Numbered from the stretch's first letter, positions 44,080 through 57,587 are shown. The stretch: 64,000 bases of DNA from Loripinus fragilis (GCA_964019695.1 OZ026526.1:9567254-9631253); one strand, 5' to 3'. Translations and numbers: made by a program. Notes: generated from the sequence alone by a model not told the origin.

Positions 44080-46030
44080 ATGTTCTGTTACGCACTCTTA
44101 TCTGTGGGACTGACAAATTACCTCCACTGACCTGTATAAGCCATGTTTTATTTATATCGCTAGGTTCACTTGGGGACTAATTCAAAGATGAGCAGCAAAA
44201 TCACACCAAAATACCATCTAATCCCAGCCGATACAAAAACTCATATTTATGTGGAAAAAATAAATTCAATTACGCGGTATATATCTAAATTCATTTCTCT
44301 TATTAATTTTTCAATTAAAATCACCATTAAAGAATAATTAGCAAAAAACGGAGGTCACTTAAGTCCTGGAAACACTATACTTACTTTATGGTCTATGATA
44401 AGACGATAAATGACTGCAATTAAATTTTAAAAGTTATATGGAGGATAACCCTTAATGTCAGGGCTATTTCCAAGATATACCCCACAAAAAGTGAACCATG
44501 CTTTCACTGGATGGTCATTATTAGAAATTCATCTGTATATTAGCTTTATGCTATGTATGTTACCCTCTGTTAACAGGCCAAAGTGAAGACCAATGTGAGG
44601 ATATATTCATTCCAATATATGGTATCAATATTTTCTATCAATTTCAACACGCCTGATTTTTTATGAAAGGAGGGCTGGTTTTCTTGTTTTCATGAAGCTA
44701 TGCTTAGCATATGCAATTAGCAGGTAGTTGCATTGTAAAAAGTGTTTTACAAGTACTCATAGGGGGGAACAAGCGTAGCAAATGTGTGAAATGAGAAAAT
44801 AAATATATTTTAGTCCCATAAGCATGAGATCATGGCCAATTCCTTTATGACAGCTGTAGCTAAGAACATATACCTTTGAGAAAATGGCTCAATTTCAGAT
44901 GGTAAAATGTAACGTAAGTAACAACTTAAACACATCTTATATATATAAGAGGGGAGATAATTGCATAAAATGACGCATTCATACAAAGCATTAAGCAAAA
45001 CAAACTATTTCTTCAAAATGAAATGGTTATTCTTAGTCGTATTATATTTTAATTTATTTTATACAGTAACGTACTTTACATGCCTATTATGAATATTTGA
45101 CCGCAGGAGACTTAGTAAAACACTGCTTTCTAAACATGATAGACACACACCTAGCAGGATAGCAATAAAAACGGTCTTCCCTTGGGGTAGAAGGGAACTT
45201 AATATTTGAAATTTTGCCCCTATATAAATAAAATATTGCTACAATTTTCACCGATTTTCACTTAAATGACCTTTGATCCAATCACACATCATGCCTTGAT
45301 GATGCTGTTTGTTTATATAGCATGGTTGTATTACCCAAAAGAGATATTGCATTACTTTTATTCATAATTTTGGATAGTTAAATGATAAAAACGCTAAAAG
45401 CTAATGTATATACAATAATTTGCACTCAGTTGACCTTTGACCTAATTTTCAGACTGGGCATTTCCAGACATGGAAGCTACCCTTATCGTTCTTAAAACAC
45501 ATCAAGGTACACTTTGAGCATGGATGCCAAAATATACTGAAAATGCCAATATATTGTTTTTCAGGCTCTAGATGGCTAACTAACAGTAAATACAGCAAAC
45601 TATCCTAGAATGATTCTTTCAGTGAGCCAGAAGATGATAGTAAATCGATATGCAGGCCACTTTCGAAAAACTTTGTGGACGGTGTGTTTCTTCCTAATGT
45701 GAGGTTATACATATACTAAATTGCTGTTCGAAAAAGTTAATGGGATAAAACAACTTAATCATTACTTTATAGATCTTGAAAGAAAAATAGCAATTGATGA
45801 AAATCTGGTGGGTTAATACCAAACTGAACGGAAAGATTATCTGGATGTCATCTGAATGAATAAAAAAAAAATAAGGAAGAAAGAAGAAAACTTACGTGCG
45901 CCACCTCAATTCCAATAACTTTACCTTTCCTATGATATTAAACTTCTGATGTATACATGATGTAAAGCTCACAGCTTCTTGGTCACTTGGTCACACAAAC
46001 GCCACGCCTTGTGAAAATCTGTTTCGCTGT
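44080..46030. other. No gene seen; contains diverged repeat copies
   Basis: 44,820-45,190 is a diverged copy of the 22.6-23.3 kb duplication (AAAATGTAACGTAAGTAAC, TAGTAAAACACTGC). 45,230-45,470 contains two CAxTTGACCTTTGACC-type words as in the 17-21 kb array. The rest is unassigned AT-rich DNA. Confidence 0.5.
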
Positions 46031-46032
46031 AT

Positions 46033-46105
46033 ACGAGCAACAAATGTGCTGAACAGCCTGCGCGGACGCACGCAGGCTGTTCAGCGTATTTGTTGTTCGA
46101 TATAT
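46033..46105. repeat. Hairpin repeat (GAACAGCCTGCG)
   Basis: CGAGCAACAAATGTGCTGAA and CAGCCTGCG pair with CGCAGGCTG and TTCAGCGTATTTGTTGTTCG. It resembles in style, but is not identical to, the CAGACTGCGC hairpin cores at 3.9 and 60.4 kb. Confidence 0.65.
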
Positions 46106-46710
46106 GTAAAATGTGATAACTATACATGCTTCATAAATACATCACGATTATAGCTTGTCTGTGTAGCTGTTCAGATAAGCTTATGTATAACTTGGTCGCA
46201 AACTGTTTTCTTGTTTCGAATCCCAAAGATCTAATAGGATTGTTTCGTATTTCAACCTGTATGTAACTCGAGCTGCACAACGTTTAACATATGAGTCTCC
46301 TCCTAAAATTGCATCGTATGTTATACATGTAATACATCTGCTATATAATCAGTACTGACCAATATTATGACTAAACCCTTTCCCACCTGAAGCGGAGAGG
46401 GACATTATTTTGATGCAGATCCCGTTTGCGTCGGCGTAGCCGTTAGTGTTTGGCCTGCCATTTGCAGCAGTGACCTAGCAGCAGTGACCTAATTATTACA
46501 ATATTGTAATATAGTGGCCTATATTACAATATTGTAATAAAAGTTACCTCTTGCATGCAGCCTAAACCATAATAAATGTCATAAGTCACGAGAAACTGTT
46601 CTTTTTCATGTTTTAGCGGGTGTGTTTTTTTCTACTTACATATACCTTACTAAAATCATTTCTCCTCTTCTTTCCTTCTGCAGCTGCACACAATCCTCAG
46701 GGGGTCAGAC

Positions 46711-46834
<124 letters not shown>

Positions 46835-47355
46835 GGACGGATGAACAGATCAATGTATCAATGTTAGATATACATGTACATATCATGCTCTGTTTCCTAG
46901 TACGTTTCATGTAATTGACCCGTAAAAGATAAGAAATAGAGCATATGCAATTGGAACATGATACCAACAAACCCTTTCACGTGAAGTCCCATCAAACGAA
47001 ATGAGTTCTTCAACAGTCGAAACATATATGTAACAACTGGAAATTGTGTTTGTGAAACACTGTGCCCCCGCCCCCGGCCTTATGCTTGTCCATAAGGATG
47101 GTGCTCTTTCTATGACATGAGTCGTCTTAAGTTTGAAGCTCCTAGTTATACAACTCATCTATCAGCTGATCAAGTTTAAAGCTCACAGCAACAACATTTT
47201 TCGAGATATCTTGGTGACAAGCTTCCAATGGCCAAAGTGGCAATGGGCAATAAGTAGAAAAATATACATTTCGTCAGGTTCTCTATCAGTTGGCCAAGTT
47301 TGAAACCCCTATCTATAACAGCTCTTGAGATATCCTGATTACAAAATTTGGGGTA

Positions 47356-48135
47356 CGTGCATTAAGGGGCTATTTTGGCCCCCTCTAGAGCCAAAAACTA
47401 AAAGTCGCTTTTCACCAATTTCATCTTATTGGTCTGTTAGAAGAATAGTCCAAGTGTAATATTCTGGCATTTATTCTACTTTGACCGGTTGCTAAAGTAA
47501 CCAAAATGGCCGACAAAATAGGCTTAAAATAGAGAAATTGTCATTTTAGGCCAAATTTGAGGCTTTTGGAGACCGATTTTTTAAGTATTTGATATCAGCA
47601 CAAGCAACTACCAAAAAAAAAAAACTTTTGATATATTGTGTGCTGTGATAATTCTCATCATCTGTTAAAATATGTTTTTGGTATTTGCTTGTGCTTTATA
47701 TTAATTCCTCTGTTACATGTCTCAAATTTGCTCCAAAATGGTCATTTTCCAATTTTCAGCCTATTTTGGCGGCCATTTTTGTTACCATAGCAACCGTAAA
47801 AGTCGAATAAATACCAGACCTTTACACTTTGGTCATTGTTCTTATAAACTAATAAGAAACTTGTGATGAGCAACTTTTATTTTTTGACCTCATAGTGGGG
47901 CCAAAATAGCCTCTTAATGCACGTGGGAGCGCAGTGGCTCAGTGGTAGAGTGCTTGACTCGAGACCGAAGGGTAGCGGGTTCGAGCCTCACCGGCGTCAC
48001 TGCGTTGTGGTCCTTGAGCAAGACACATTTATCCTAGCTTAGTACTGGTTAAACCCAGGAAGAACCGTCCCGCATAACTGAAGATTGTTGAGTGGACGTA
48101 AAGAATCAAATCAAACAAACAAATCTTAATGCACG
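47356..48135. mobile_element. TA-flanked foldback MITE, copy 2 (with nested SINE)
   Basis: It starts CGTGCATTAAGGGGCTATTT and ends with the inverse, with TA at 47,354-47,355 and 48,136-48,137. The middle is mirrored around 47,600. A SINE has inserted 12 bp from the right end (47,925-48,123), duplicating the MITE terminus. Confidence 0.8.
47925..48123 (+). mobile_element. tRNA-derived SINE with 13-bp target-site duplication
   Basis: Contains GCGCAGTGGCTCAGTGGTAG (A-box region), GGTTCGAGCC (B-box), TCCTTGAGCAAGACAC, and the tail ATCAAATCAAACAAACAAA. TCTTAATGCACGT flanks it at 47,912-47,924 and 48,124-48,136. It is the best-preserved SINE in the window. Confidence 0.85.
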
Positions 48136-48139
48136 TACT

Positions 48140-49133
48140 GACCTTTTAAAAGGGCATGACGCAACGACGGCAGATATTTCAAATTAATAAAAAATACTGG
48201 TCAGCAATTTTTGATGAGGAATATGTATAGAAAGTTTCAATTAATTGTCTTTTTTTGAGTGGACGGACTGGCCTAAACCAATTTGCTCCTATCTTTTCAA
48301 AGTTGTGGCATAAAAAGAGATACAATCAAACTTAAAACATTATTTGATATTGATGGACATAAAGACTGACAAGGTTTTCTGATGCTCCAGGAAGTAAAAC
48401 TTTGAAAACACTTTTCTTTCATATTCAATACCAGAGACATTGCTTCAAGCGGTCAACTACCGGAGACCATGCTCCAGGTGCAAACCTTCGAGAGGTTCAA
48501 TCCTTCCGGGCAGGATGCAGTTATTTGCTTCCAATGGTTTAAATTTGATTTCCGTTTTTAACTATATACCTAGCTTATTTTCTTTCGATATCCCGTTATC
48601 ATCGCAAAAATAAAAACTTAGGTCAAAATTTTTACTTTTTATTTTTGTGATGATATCGAGTACATCAAAACAAAAAGTAACATCTTATTTGAGTTGACTT
48701 TTTCATATCAAATATCAAAAGAAAGTTGTTACATTTTGTTTTGCAATAATGTACGCACTGACTGACATGGGCCAGTCGTGACGAAAGAGCTCTTTTTCCA
48801 CGTTGTGGCTTCTTTTATGTCAAACTCACGATCGTTTTTCGTGTTTTCAACTTTGTGAAGAATGCGTTCACCACTGCTATCAGGTGTGTTGCCGACCTTA
48901 GCTTGTGAATGTGATATATAAATGCTAGCCTTAAAAACTTGAGCGAGTTACGTGCTCTTGAATCAGATTACTCCATGGCTAACTTTTGATAGCATTTCGA
49001 GTTATAATAGTTTGAGTTAACCTCTTTGTTATCATCTATATTCCAATTAACCATGTCACTTAAGGTGATTAGCCTGTCTAAACCCTTACTCCATAATTAT
49101 AAATAACTCCTTTTGACGCATTTGAAATATCAT
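48140..49133. other. No gene seen
   Basis: Unassigned DNA with a short CTTTTTATTTTTGTGATGAT/ATCATCGCAAAAATAAAAAC inverted pair near 48,595-48,656. No coding signal. Confidence 0.4.
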
Positions 49134-49210
49134 GTATTTGAAAATATTATGGAAAATGGAGCATTTGCTCATTTGGAGCAAATGCTCCATTTTCCATACT
49201 ATTTTCAAAT
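49134..49210. repeat. Hairpin (GGAGCATTTGCTC)
   Basis: TATGGAAAATGGAGCATTTG and its inverse pair perfectly across ATTTG; weaker pairing extends to ATTTGAAAATA/TATTTTCAAAT. Confidence 0.75.
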
Positions 49211-49609
49211 GTATTCAAAACTGTGCATAGATTTTTCTTGCATTTTTTTTAATGTTGTCTAAAAAAAGAAATTGATGTCAGGATATAAAAATGGCATATA
49301 TAGTAAAGGGTTGAGGCTTCTATTTAAACTGAAAGTTCTATAACTACTATTATATAGATACTTTAAAAACAGTAACAAAACCAGTAAAATTATTTACAGA
49401 GGTAGTGTATGCATGTATATGTATGTGCACATATGTTACTATTGCTCTATGTATTGGTCTGATACCAGTCTACGAAGTTTTAAGCTCAACTCAACTGATT
49501 ATTAAATTTATCCTGCTCATTAATGTTAAAATGCCAACAATTGTTGGCATTTCAACATTTATTCGCAGTATAATTACAGCATTTGAGGAGGGAAACCATC
49601 AAAAGGGTA

Positions 49610-50157
49610 CGTGCATTAAGGGGCTATTTTGCCCCCCCCCCCCCCCCTCTAGAGCAAAAGAACTGAAAACTGGTTTTCACCAATTTCTTTTGATTGGTTT
49701 ATAAGAAGAATAACTTAAGTGTAAAATTTTGGCATTTATTTGATTTTTACCGTTGCTATGGTAACAAAAATGGCTGACAAAATAGGCTTAAAACAGAGAA
49801 ATTGCCACTTTGGACCAAATGTAAGGCTATGGAAGCCATTTTTTAAGAATTAGTTACCAGCACAGCTAAATATGTTGTGTGCCGTGATAATTCCCCATCT
49901 TCTATTATTAAATCTTTTTTGGTATTTGCTTGTGCTCTATGTTAATTTCTCTGTCAAACTACTCAATTTTGCTCCAGAATGGTCAATTTACTATTTTCAG
50001 CCTATTTAGCGGCCATTTTGTACCATAGCAACGGTAAAAGTTGAAGTAATTTGAGACACTTACACTTTGGTTATTGTTCTAATAATCTAATAAGAACAAA
50101 TTGGTGAAAAACAAATTTTAGCCTTATTGGAGGGCCAAAGAAGCCCCTTAATGCACG
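49610..50157. mobile_element. TA-flanked foldback MITE, copy 3 (uninterrupted, 548 bp)
   Basis: The reference copy of the family at 26,235 and 47,356. The ends are CGTGCATTAAGGGGCTATTT and its inverse, with TA on both sides. The inner mirror includes GTTGCTATGGTAACAAAAAT against TTTTGTACCATAGCAAC. A C-run (about 49,631-49,647) varies between copies. Confidence 0.8.
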
Positions 50158-50511
50158 TAGCTCTTTTAGCATTTTTAACTTTATAGGCATTTGGAACACC
50201 ATGCTCAGGTGAGTTGAGCTTCAAAAAATGATAACCTCGGGTCCATATTAAGATATCAAATGTGTATTTTTCAATTTTTGAGCAGATAAAAACACAACTT
50301 TTCAAGGGATACAGTGTCACCATGACTCAACTGATATACTTGCAGATGTTGCGACCAAAGTGTGAAGTTGTGAATATGAGCCATGCACATGATTACCTTT
50401 TGAAGGAAAGCGAATGAAATTTAGGATAAGTTTTGTATTGTTAAATATTTGGATAACCTGTGCTCGTAATGAAAGTGAACCGGTATATCACACTATGCAA
50501 GGCAATATAGG

Positions 50512-50650
50512 GATCACACATGTTTTTTCATGCATTAACATTTGCCGGGTCCCGAGGATGTTGTTTGAACACGAGGCCGACAGGCCGAGTGTTCAACATC
50601 ATCCGAGGGACCCGGCAAGTGTTAATGCAATGAAACAAACATGTGTGATC
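50512..50650. repeat. Palindrome family TGCATTAACATTTGC, copy 2
   Basis: GATCACACATGTTTT and AAAACATGTGTGATC form the outer arms; GCCGGGTCCCGAGGATG and CATCCGAGGGACCCGGC form the inner arms. The loop GAGGCCGACAGGCCGAG is itself mirrored. Confidence 0.75.
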
Positions 50651-51414
50651 GTTATTCTTGCATATTTTACCTTATTCCAGCTCAATTCGCGCTGAAAACG
50701 CTGCTAAAACATTAAATTGTCCATTTTCTTACACTGGATTTCTCTAAACAAAATGGCGTCGGCTGTGTACTTTCGAACGTCATTACGTCATAACCGTACG
50801 CAACGTTTTCGCGAACAAAAACATCGACGAAATGAACAGTCTGGTCCGCAATGTGTTCCGTATATAACGTCATGCAAATAATGCAGGGCTCATTTTAAGT
50901 ATTTTCAAGTACAGACCCATGTTCAAACAGCACGTGAATCTCTTGATTTGAACATGGATTTTCGCTCATTTGACAATGGGTGTAAACAGCTATACGAATG
51001 GATATCTATGCAAGAATAAAAGTTCAACGACATGATAAAAAATAATAGTCATTCCGCGAAAAGGCGCGCGACATAAACAGGTCAAGTGATTAACTAATTA
51101 GTGACGAAAATCGTACGCTGTGCTATCTATCATCCAAGGATGGATGCTGCTGGACTTTTACCTTCAAACCCCTACCCCTGTTTCATTCAAGGGTTCGTTG
51201 CGTATCTAATTAAAAACAATGCATTGAACACTCTAGACCTATTAGCTTCTCGTCTGACACAAACAGAAATACATGTATGCAAAACTTTCTATTCCCTCAC
51301 TCGTTCTTATTCTGCATTATGTGATTCCATTTAATCATCACTAATGATTGCAGAGGCTCGTTGCGGTCGGCCATGGCCGGCCGCTTATATAAACTTCAAT
51401 CAAAACATATACCC

Positions 51415-52192
51415 AACAAAAAAAGAAACGCACCACTACGATTTTCCCATTAAGATCTCCTTATAATACGAAAATGTTAATTGTCATGAAATATTCATTT
51501 CTGATCAAATTTTACTAAAACTTGAGTGTGACGTAGATGAGTATCTGTACCTTCCCTTTGTATCCACAAAACATATCAAATCGAATGGTAAACGAGTTTT
51601 TGAAGCGTTAATTCAACGCTACTGTCTACATGGAATTCGAGCATGTTTTACATTTGCAAATTATGTAAACGATACGTTGTCGTTATGTGAGACAACCAAT
51701 GTGTTTATTGCTGCATTTTTGTTATTCCAAAATCCATTTTCATCAGTTAGGACCGTTTACATTGATTAAAAACAATGTTGAAATCTTAAAATGTTTTAAG
51801 GTTTATCTCCAGTATGGAATCGTTATCCAAATGGAAGTCACAATACATGAGCTACGTTGCGTTCAATTATTGCGTATGCTTAATTTAATGATAGAAATTG
51901 CAAAGAATAAGTGTCTGAGTACAATTTGGTCCACTGAGATGATTCTCATTGCTTGAACTTATCCAGCAAGAGAGCATTATTAAACACTTCTTTCCTGTGA
52001 CTTTACATTTTGACCCCCACTTGGTTCATGGCCAATTTTCTTTAACACAATTTCGACGCCTGATTGCAAAATACGTGTAACGCAGCAGTACCTGGCATAC
52101 CTTTGCACTGATATAAACTAAACTGGCCTATCACTTGTGATCTTCCTGAGAGTTGAACAATTCTAAGTGGTGCGTTTCTTTTTTTGTCGGGT
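51415..52192. mobile_element. ~780-bp TA-flanked element with 26-bp inverted repeats
   Basis: The ends are CCCAACAAAAAAAGAAACGC and the inverse (one change, GTCGGG for GTTGGG) at 52,167-52,192, flanked by TA. The interior has no transposase frame longer than about 90 codons, so this is a non-autonomous element, probably of a Tc1/mariner-like type given the TA target. Confidence 0.75.
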
Positions 52193-52371
52193 ATACATCA
52201 AATTCAGGTTTTGACCAAACCTTTATGCCGTGCTCAGGCTATATTTTATTCGCTGCTGAACAACGAGTGGGGTACCAATTATCAAGGGTTGACCTACAAC
52301 GCGAAGTAAACTGTCCGTGAAATCTGTAGGGCTACCTATAGCGCGAGGCAAGCTCGTTTGCGAATTTAGGC

Positions 52372-55300
52372 CCGCTTATATAAACGCAATAAGTATTAGC
52401 TTTTCAAAAAAGCTGGCGAAAGTTAAACGTCCCAAAGTTAAAACGACCTTGATTGGCAAAGAGTGCGAGCGAACTTCACATCAGTAAACGTACTTCTATG
52501 ATTGTCATCCACATCTGATCACATAGAATTACTATGAATTCAGGCACTGTTTTATGACGGTCACGACAAACAGGTTTTTTGCCCCCAAAGGGAGGCATAT
52601 AGTAATCAAGCTGCCTGTCCTTAGTGTCCTAAGTGTTTGAGTGTTCATATCATATCCGGAGTATATCTCCTATATTATTTTAGGTAGGAATGCCAAAATT
52701 CGTGTCTTAATGCATTTAGGGTCATGGAGCGTCACGCACCTTTACCACTGCCATTAGATCTAGAACAATCAGGTCAGCAGCATAAATCCTAGGAATCCCA
52801 TATTTGGTTTGTGAACACATCTTGGGGTCACGGAGTCTGTATATATACAGTTAAGCGACCACTGAGACCTTGATTTTCTGGCATCAGTTTTAAGAAAAAT
52901 GTGCTGTCTAGTGTTGTCAAATGATTTTCCAAAAATGTGTCGCATGCTAGATACATTACCATAACATACCATGCATAAGCTGGGTGCTTTCAAAAGATCA
53001 AGCAACATCCTCGCTTGAAGCATGTGTTAAATGGTAATAAATCACAGATTAGATGTTAAAAATCAGAGCTTAGAATAAATCTACATGTACAAGCTCCAGA
53101 AGTTCAAAATGGAAGCATGCAGTGGGCAAGAATACATCATTCATTCTACGTTAAATGGACAAAATATGAAAATACACTGTCCCACGCTTATAAAATATTC
53201 TTATTGCATGATATGTTAAGGCATTGGGTTTTGTATTACTCATCTAATACCTGTTTGAGGTTTCTTACATAAAAAAGTTTAGATTATGTATAGAAAAATG
53301 TAATTTTTGAATATACTATGCTTCTAAATCTACCAAATTCTCGTGTCCCTGGTTTATGTTCTTCAAAAGTAGTTATTTAATAGGCCCATTTGCATGTATT
53401 TTATCCCCAAAAAGTTTTTCTGTGTAAACCAAAGATATGATTAAATAGACTGCCGATACTCTTTACGTGTTTCAGATGTAGAAATTTTGACGAAAAATAA
53501 TAATCACTTGTCCCGATTTTTAAAGTAAGATACGTTACAGTCTATTTCTGGGTCATAGCATTTGCAAATTATGTTTATTTTTAGTATGCAACTGATTATT
53601 TTAGATGCTAATATATCAGTTTAAAAGATTTAAACCACAAAACTGTACTGTGATCTATCTTAATTAAAATATAAACAAAGGTTTCATCCAGAATACAAAA
53701 ACACCAAAATATTTGGTAAGATACGTTACAGTGTTTTTTGCATGCACTTCAGTCTTTTATAAAGCTATACCCTAACCCTTGCCCGCACAATACTGACGAA
53801 TGTTTACTAAAGGGAAAATAATATAGCATTCGTGGAATACTAGTTAAACCTGGCTAAAATGGACTTCAACATTTTATTGGAATAAGATACGTTAAAATAA
53901 GATACGTGACGCTCGATTAGAAGGCTGCATCTCTATGCAGATAAATCAAGTGTACCCCTGTATGCACATGTGATATGTTATTTATATTGTCAGCGGAAGC
54001 ACTGAGCACTATTTTTTACTCATAGCTTAAGGTAATGAAGCTGAACAATTTGGAACTTTTGAATTTTACAAATAACAGATCTTTGAGAAACAAAGATACA
54101 ATATCGTTGAACATATTATATTGTACAATATGAAGCATTTGAAACTATTTGAAATATGAAATGCTAGAAACCAATTAGCCAAACAAATGATATTTTGGTC
54201 AATTTGAAAACAGAAAACATTGCCTACAACAGATCCTTTCAACGTAACGTATTTTATGAAAAGTCACGTATCTTATTGAAAATAAAAAGGAAATACTTTG
54301 TGATAGCAAGAATTAATCAGCCATTTTCTGTTATGAAATTGAATAAACAGCACATGTGAATATTTTATTTCAAGAAATAGTATACTGGGCTCTTTGAGTT
54401 CAGATTACTTTGCATAACGTATCTTATGTTTTTGTAACGTATATTATAAAATCAGTGTTTCCTGGCATCTGAAGTCACAACTTAGGAAAATACTGACGCA
54501 AAAGATGTCATGGCTGGTTAAAGGTGATGTTGTCTTTTGTCACAATATTTCCTTGTCAGTGAAATGGAAATAACATAAATTTTTCATATGAATCTTTTGT
54601 ATTTCATGTTAGTTTTTAAGGAGTGTAAAATAGGCTATTCAAATGTAATTGCAAATGTAACCCAACGTCTGATTAGATAATGTCGTTATTTTGCGTCTCG
54701 TGGTGAAGTTCTGTGTAGTATTTACAAACATGTTGCAACTGGAAAGCGTCAGCGTCAGTTTAGGGTATTAAAATCTGATATTGAAATGATCAAAGCGACA
54801 TTTGAGCTGAAAGCATAAGATACGTTACAATCCCTTTGTAGACACTTAGACAGGAATGACAGTTGAAAAGATTGGTTTAATTGTTTGAATTTGGATAGTT
54901 AAATAACTGATTATGAATTTGTTTGTGTTTGTTCTGATTCACAAGCATAACTGATAATATTTTACATCATTTTCTATAAATACCACTTTCACTCTGCAAT
55001 TATGCACCCTATCTGTATTGTGTGCTCTGCTGGTTTCGAATTGATTATTTTTTTTTATATATATAGGATCAGCATTTCTCATTAGTTATTGTACTAGACT
55101 CACTACTAGTCAATTTAATCAGACAGGATGATTCAGAGTAAGTCGTAAAGTGGATGTACGTTTTATAAACAGATGAGACTCCATATGTGTAAGATACGTT
55201 ACAAAATAGTCTGTTTTTCAAAATACTTATTGTGGTTATATAGAATACATAGTGTGTGTGAAACTAAATTGATATTATCACACAACATTGCAACTTAGAA

Positions 55301-55815
55301 ATTATATGAAAATGTCATGTGTTAAAAGGGATATTTGATATTTATCGATTAAAATAGAGATAATGTTAATAAAAAATAATTTCTTTCAATTTGACATTGA
55401 ATCTTCTTGCGCATTACCACATGATGAAAACCACCATTGCTTACACTTATTATATAGCTATACATTATTCCTTAGGGTATTTAAAACACATAGTTAGCAT
55501 TCTCTAATATTTAACTACATTGAGTATTTTATCCTTATATATATTGTAACGTATCTTACGTTGTGTAAATAGCACACCTGTTTACGTCAATATTTTTCTT
55601 TAAAGAAAGCTTTATTTGGGTACACTGAAGCTTGTTTCAGTATATTAAAACGTTATTCTATCAGATACAAAGTTCATATATCAAATCTAAAGTATTCGAT
55701 TTTCAACTTTTCTGATTTCACAATTGGCCAGTTTAACGTAGAATGAATGACATAGAATGATAGGGCTAAACGACCGCCAGCTTCTTTGAAAAGCTAATAC
55801 TTGTTTACATAGCGT
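52372..55815. mobile_element. 3.4-kb inverted-repeat-bounded unit with dispersed TAAGATACGTTACA words
   Basis: AAGTATTAGCTTTTCAAA plus AAGCTGGCG at 52,391-52,418 faces its inverse at 55,775-55,802; weaker similarity continues outward to CGCTTATATAAAC and GTTTACATAGCG. Inside, TAAGATACGTTACA or close variants lie at 53,526, 53,717, 53,883, 53,898, 54,816 and 55,190, with the inverse near 54,245, 54,264, 54,415, 54,433 and 55,545. No coding frame is seen. Confidence 0.5.
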
Positions 55816-57050
55816 ACTCATTAATTTTTTAACAAATTTCCGACACATAAATTCCCATTGGCTAGCCAGAAATGGACTGGTCCTTAGCTACTTTTAGAAT
55901 AGTAGATGGACTACAATACCTAAGTGATAATTCCAAATGAAAAGAAATCGTGGTGAAAAATAAATAGTTGTAAAGAAATTGCTCATAGAATGGATCACAG
56001 TAACCCAAAATTGTGTATTTCGTGCCCTCATTGACTGCAGCCAGCCCGCAATGTTCGAGTACAATGGTTCTCTAACGTGAGTTTACCAATCTAATAATGG
56101 CGTAGCCAGAACACTGAAAAAGTTACAAACATCAAAGGGAGACTACTGGATCAAGCAATGATTCTCTTCTATTGCGTCCCTTTTCAAAATTGGGAACTTC
56201 TCTTAAAGGGAAAGAATTTGCTCCCAGAGGGAGCGAATTCTTTCCTTTATAAGCAGTTCCTTATAGTATGGAAAAACACTTTTATCACATTAGGTGACCT
56301 CCCTTGAATGTTACTATTTAAATTACGCATGTGCATAACCTGCGTAATGGAAGCTACCCCAGTGCATAACTCCGCCAACATTCATTGGTGGGCCCCAACA
56401 ATTGTTGGAATTTGTAACCAAGACAAATAATACTGTCTGCTGTTCTGAGCCAATAATTTTCCTCTTTTTTGTTAGTTAGATATAGAAGATTACAATTTTC
56501 GTGCTCAAATGAGTTGAGCATGAAACTTTTGACATACTCGGGGCTTGGCTCAGCAGTTGTTTATTCATTGTTTATTGTTGCTCCCATTATTTGTAGGGGT
56601 CTGTGTAAGCCTTTATTTTATTTCGCAATACTTTGTGTCCTTTTTAGTTTTGCAATCATCCCGCTGGGGAAGAGAAAGCCGATTGCTTTCTGAATGTCAG
56701 GCCGTTGTTATCGTTCTTTGACTCTTCCTCATTGGGCAATGGGTTGGTCTGTATTCCTGGTCGTACTCACATGTTTCTTTAAGATATCAGGCCCAGAGGT
56801 CATAAAAATATTTTCATTCTCAACTCAATTGAGCATGAAATTGATCTTGCTCATAAAACTAAAATACCGACAAAGGAAGTTTCTTGCTCTAAGTCTCTCA
56901 GATGTTGTATTTATCATTCTAATAATGTTAAAATGCCAACAATTGTTGGCATTTTAAAATTTATGAGGATAAATTTAGTGCTCAGCTGAGTTGATCATGA
57001 AAAAAAATATATAACCTCGGGGCCTGGAGTATTGAGATACTAGTCACGTC
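55816..57050. other. No gene seen; short hairpins only
   Basis: Includes GGGAAAGAATTTGCTCCC facing GGGAGCGAATTCTTTCC (56,209-56,246) and AAAATGCCAACAATTGTTGG with its inverse (56,929-56,956, also at 49,529-49,552). Short frames between 56,469 and 56,957 have no supporting features. Confidence 0.4.
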
Positions 57051-57055
57051 ACTCC

Positions 57056-57273
57056 TGCATGGGTGAAAGTTCAAAATTTCCAAAATCCTAAACTTTAGAA
57101 ATTTAAATCTCAAATCTTGCTGTATACCTACAATTTATTAGCAGTTTCAAATTAAAATGGTCAATTGTCTTTAAACAAATTGAAAACAAATCAGCGGAGC
57201 GTTTATAATCTCGTTTAATTCAGCATTCAAAATCCTGAATTCAGGAATAATCCTGAAAACTTTCACCCATGCA
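57056..57273. mobile_element. CATGGGTGAAAGTT MITE, copy 1
   Basis: Starts GCATGGGTGAAAGTTC and ends GAAAACTTTCACCCATGC. Shared interior blocks are AATCCTAAACTTTAGAAATT, a GGTCAATTG word and AATCCTGAATTCAGGA. Confidence 0.75.
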
Positions 57274-57299
57274 CCTGCTTTAGCTGGGTGTGACATAGG

Positions 57300-57510
57300 A
57301 ATTCAAAATGACCCAGTGGCCTTGACCTACATGTCTCTCCATTGTGTGATAGTTTTACATGGTAAAGTGGGTATCTCTGCAGCAGTGATACCCAGAGTGT
57401 CAAACCTTGCATAACAATTGTCCTTGCTATATTTTTTGAGCACCCAAATGACCCTGTGACCTTGACCTACATTTTATCCAGCAGTGTCATAGTTTAACCA
57501 TGTAAAGTTA
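57300..57510 (+). repeat. Two-unit GTGACCTTGACCTACAT repeat
   Basis: AATGACCCAGTGGCCTTGAC near 57,308 and a close copy near 57,447 are each followed by a GTGTxATAGTTTxACCATGTAAAG block; the period is about 140 bp. Confidence 0.6.
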
Positions 57511-57587
57511 ATTTCTTTTTTAAATGAAATCTGTAAAATAAGTAGCTTCAAAACCAAATCGGACTTGTATGACTTTACCTTACCTTT

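Noticed and set aside
50414..50695. 93-codon frame starting with a signal-peptide-like segment
   Set aside because: The frame crosses a palindromic repeat (50,512-50,650), and the second family copy at 28.3 kb does not keep it.
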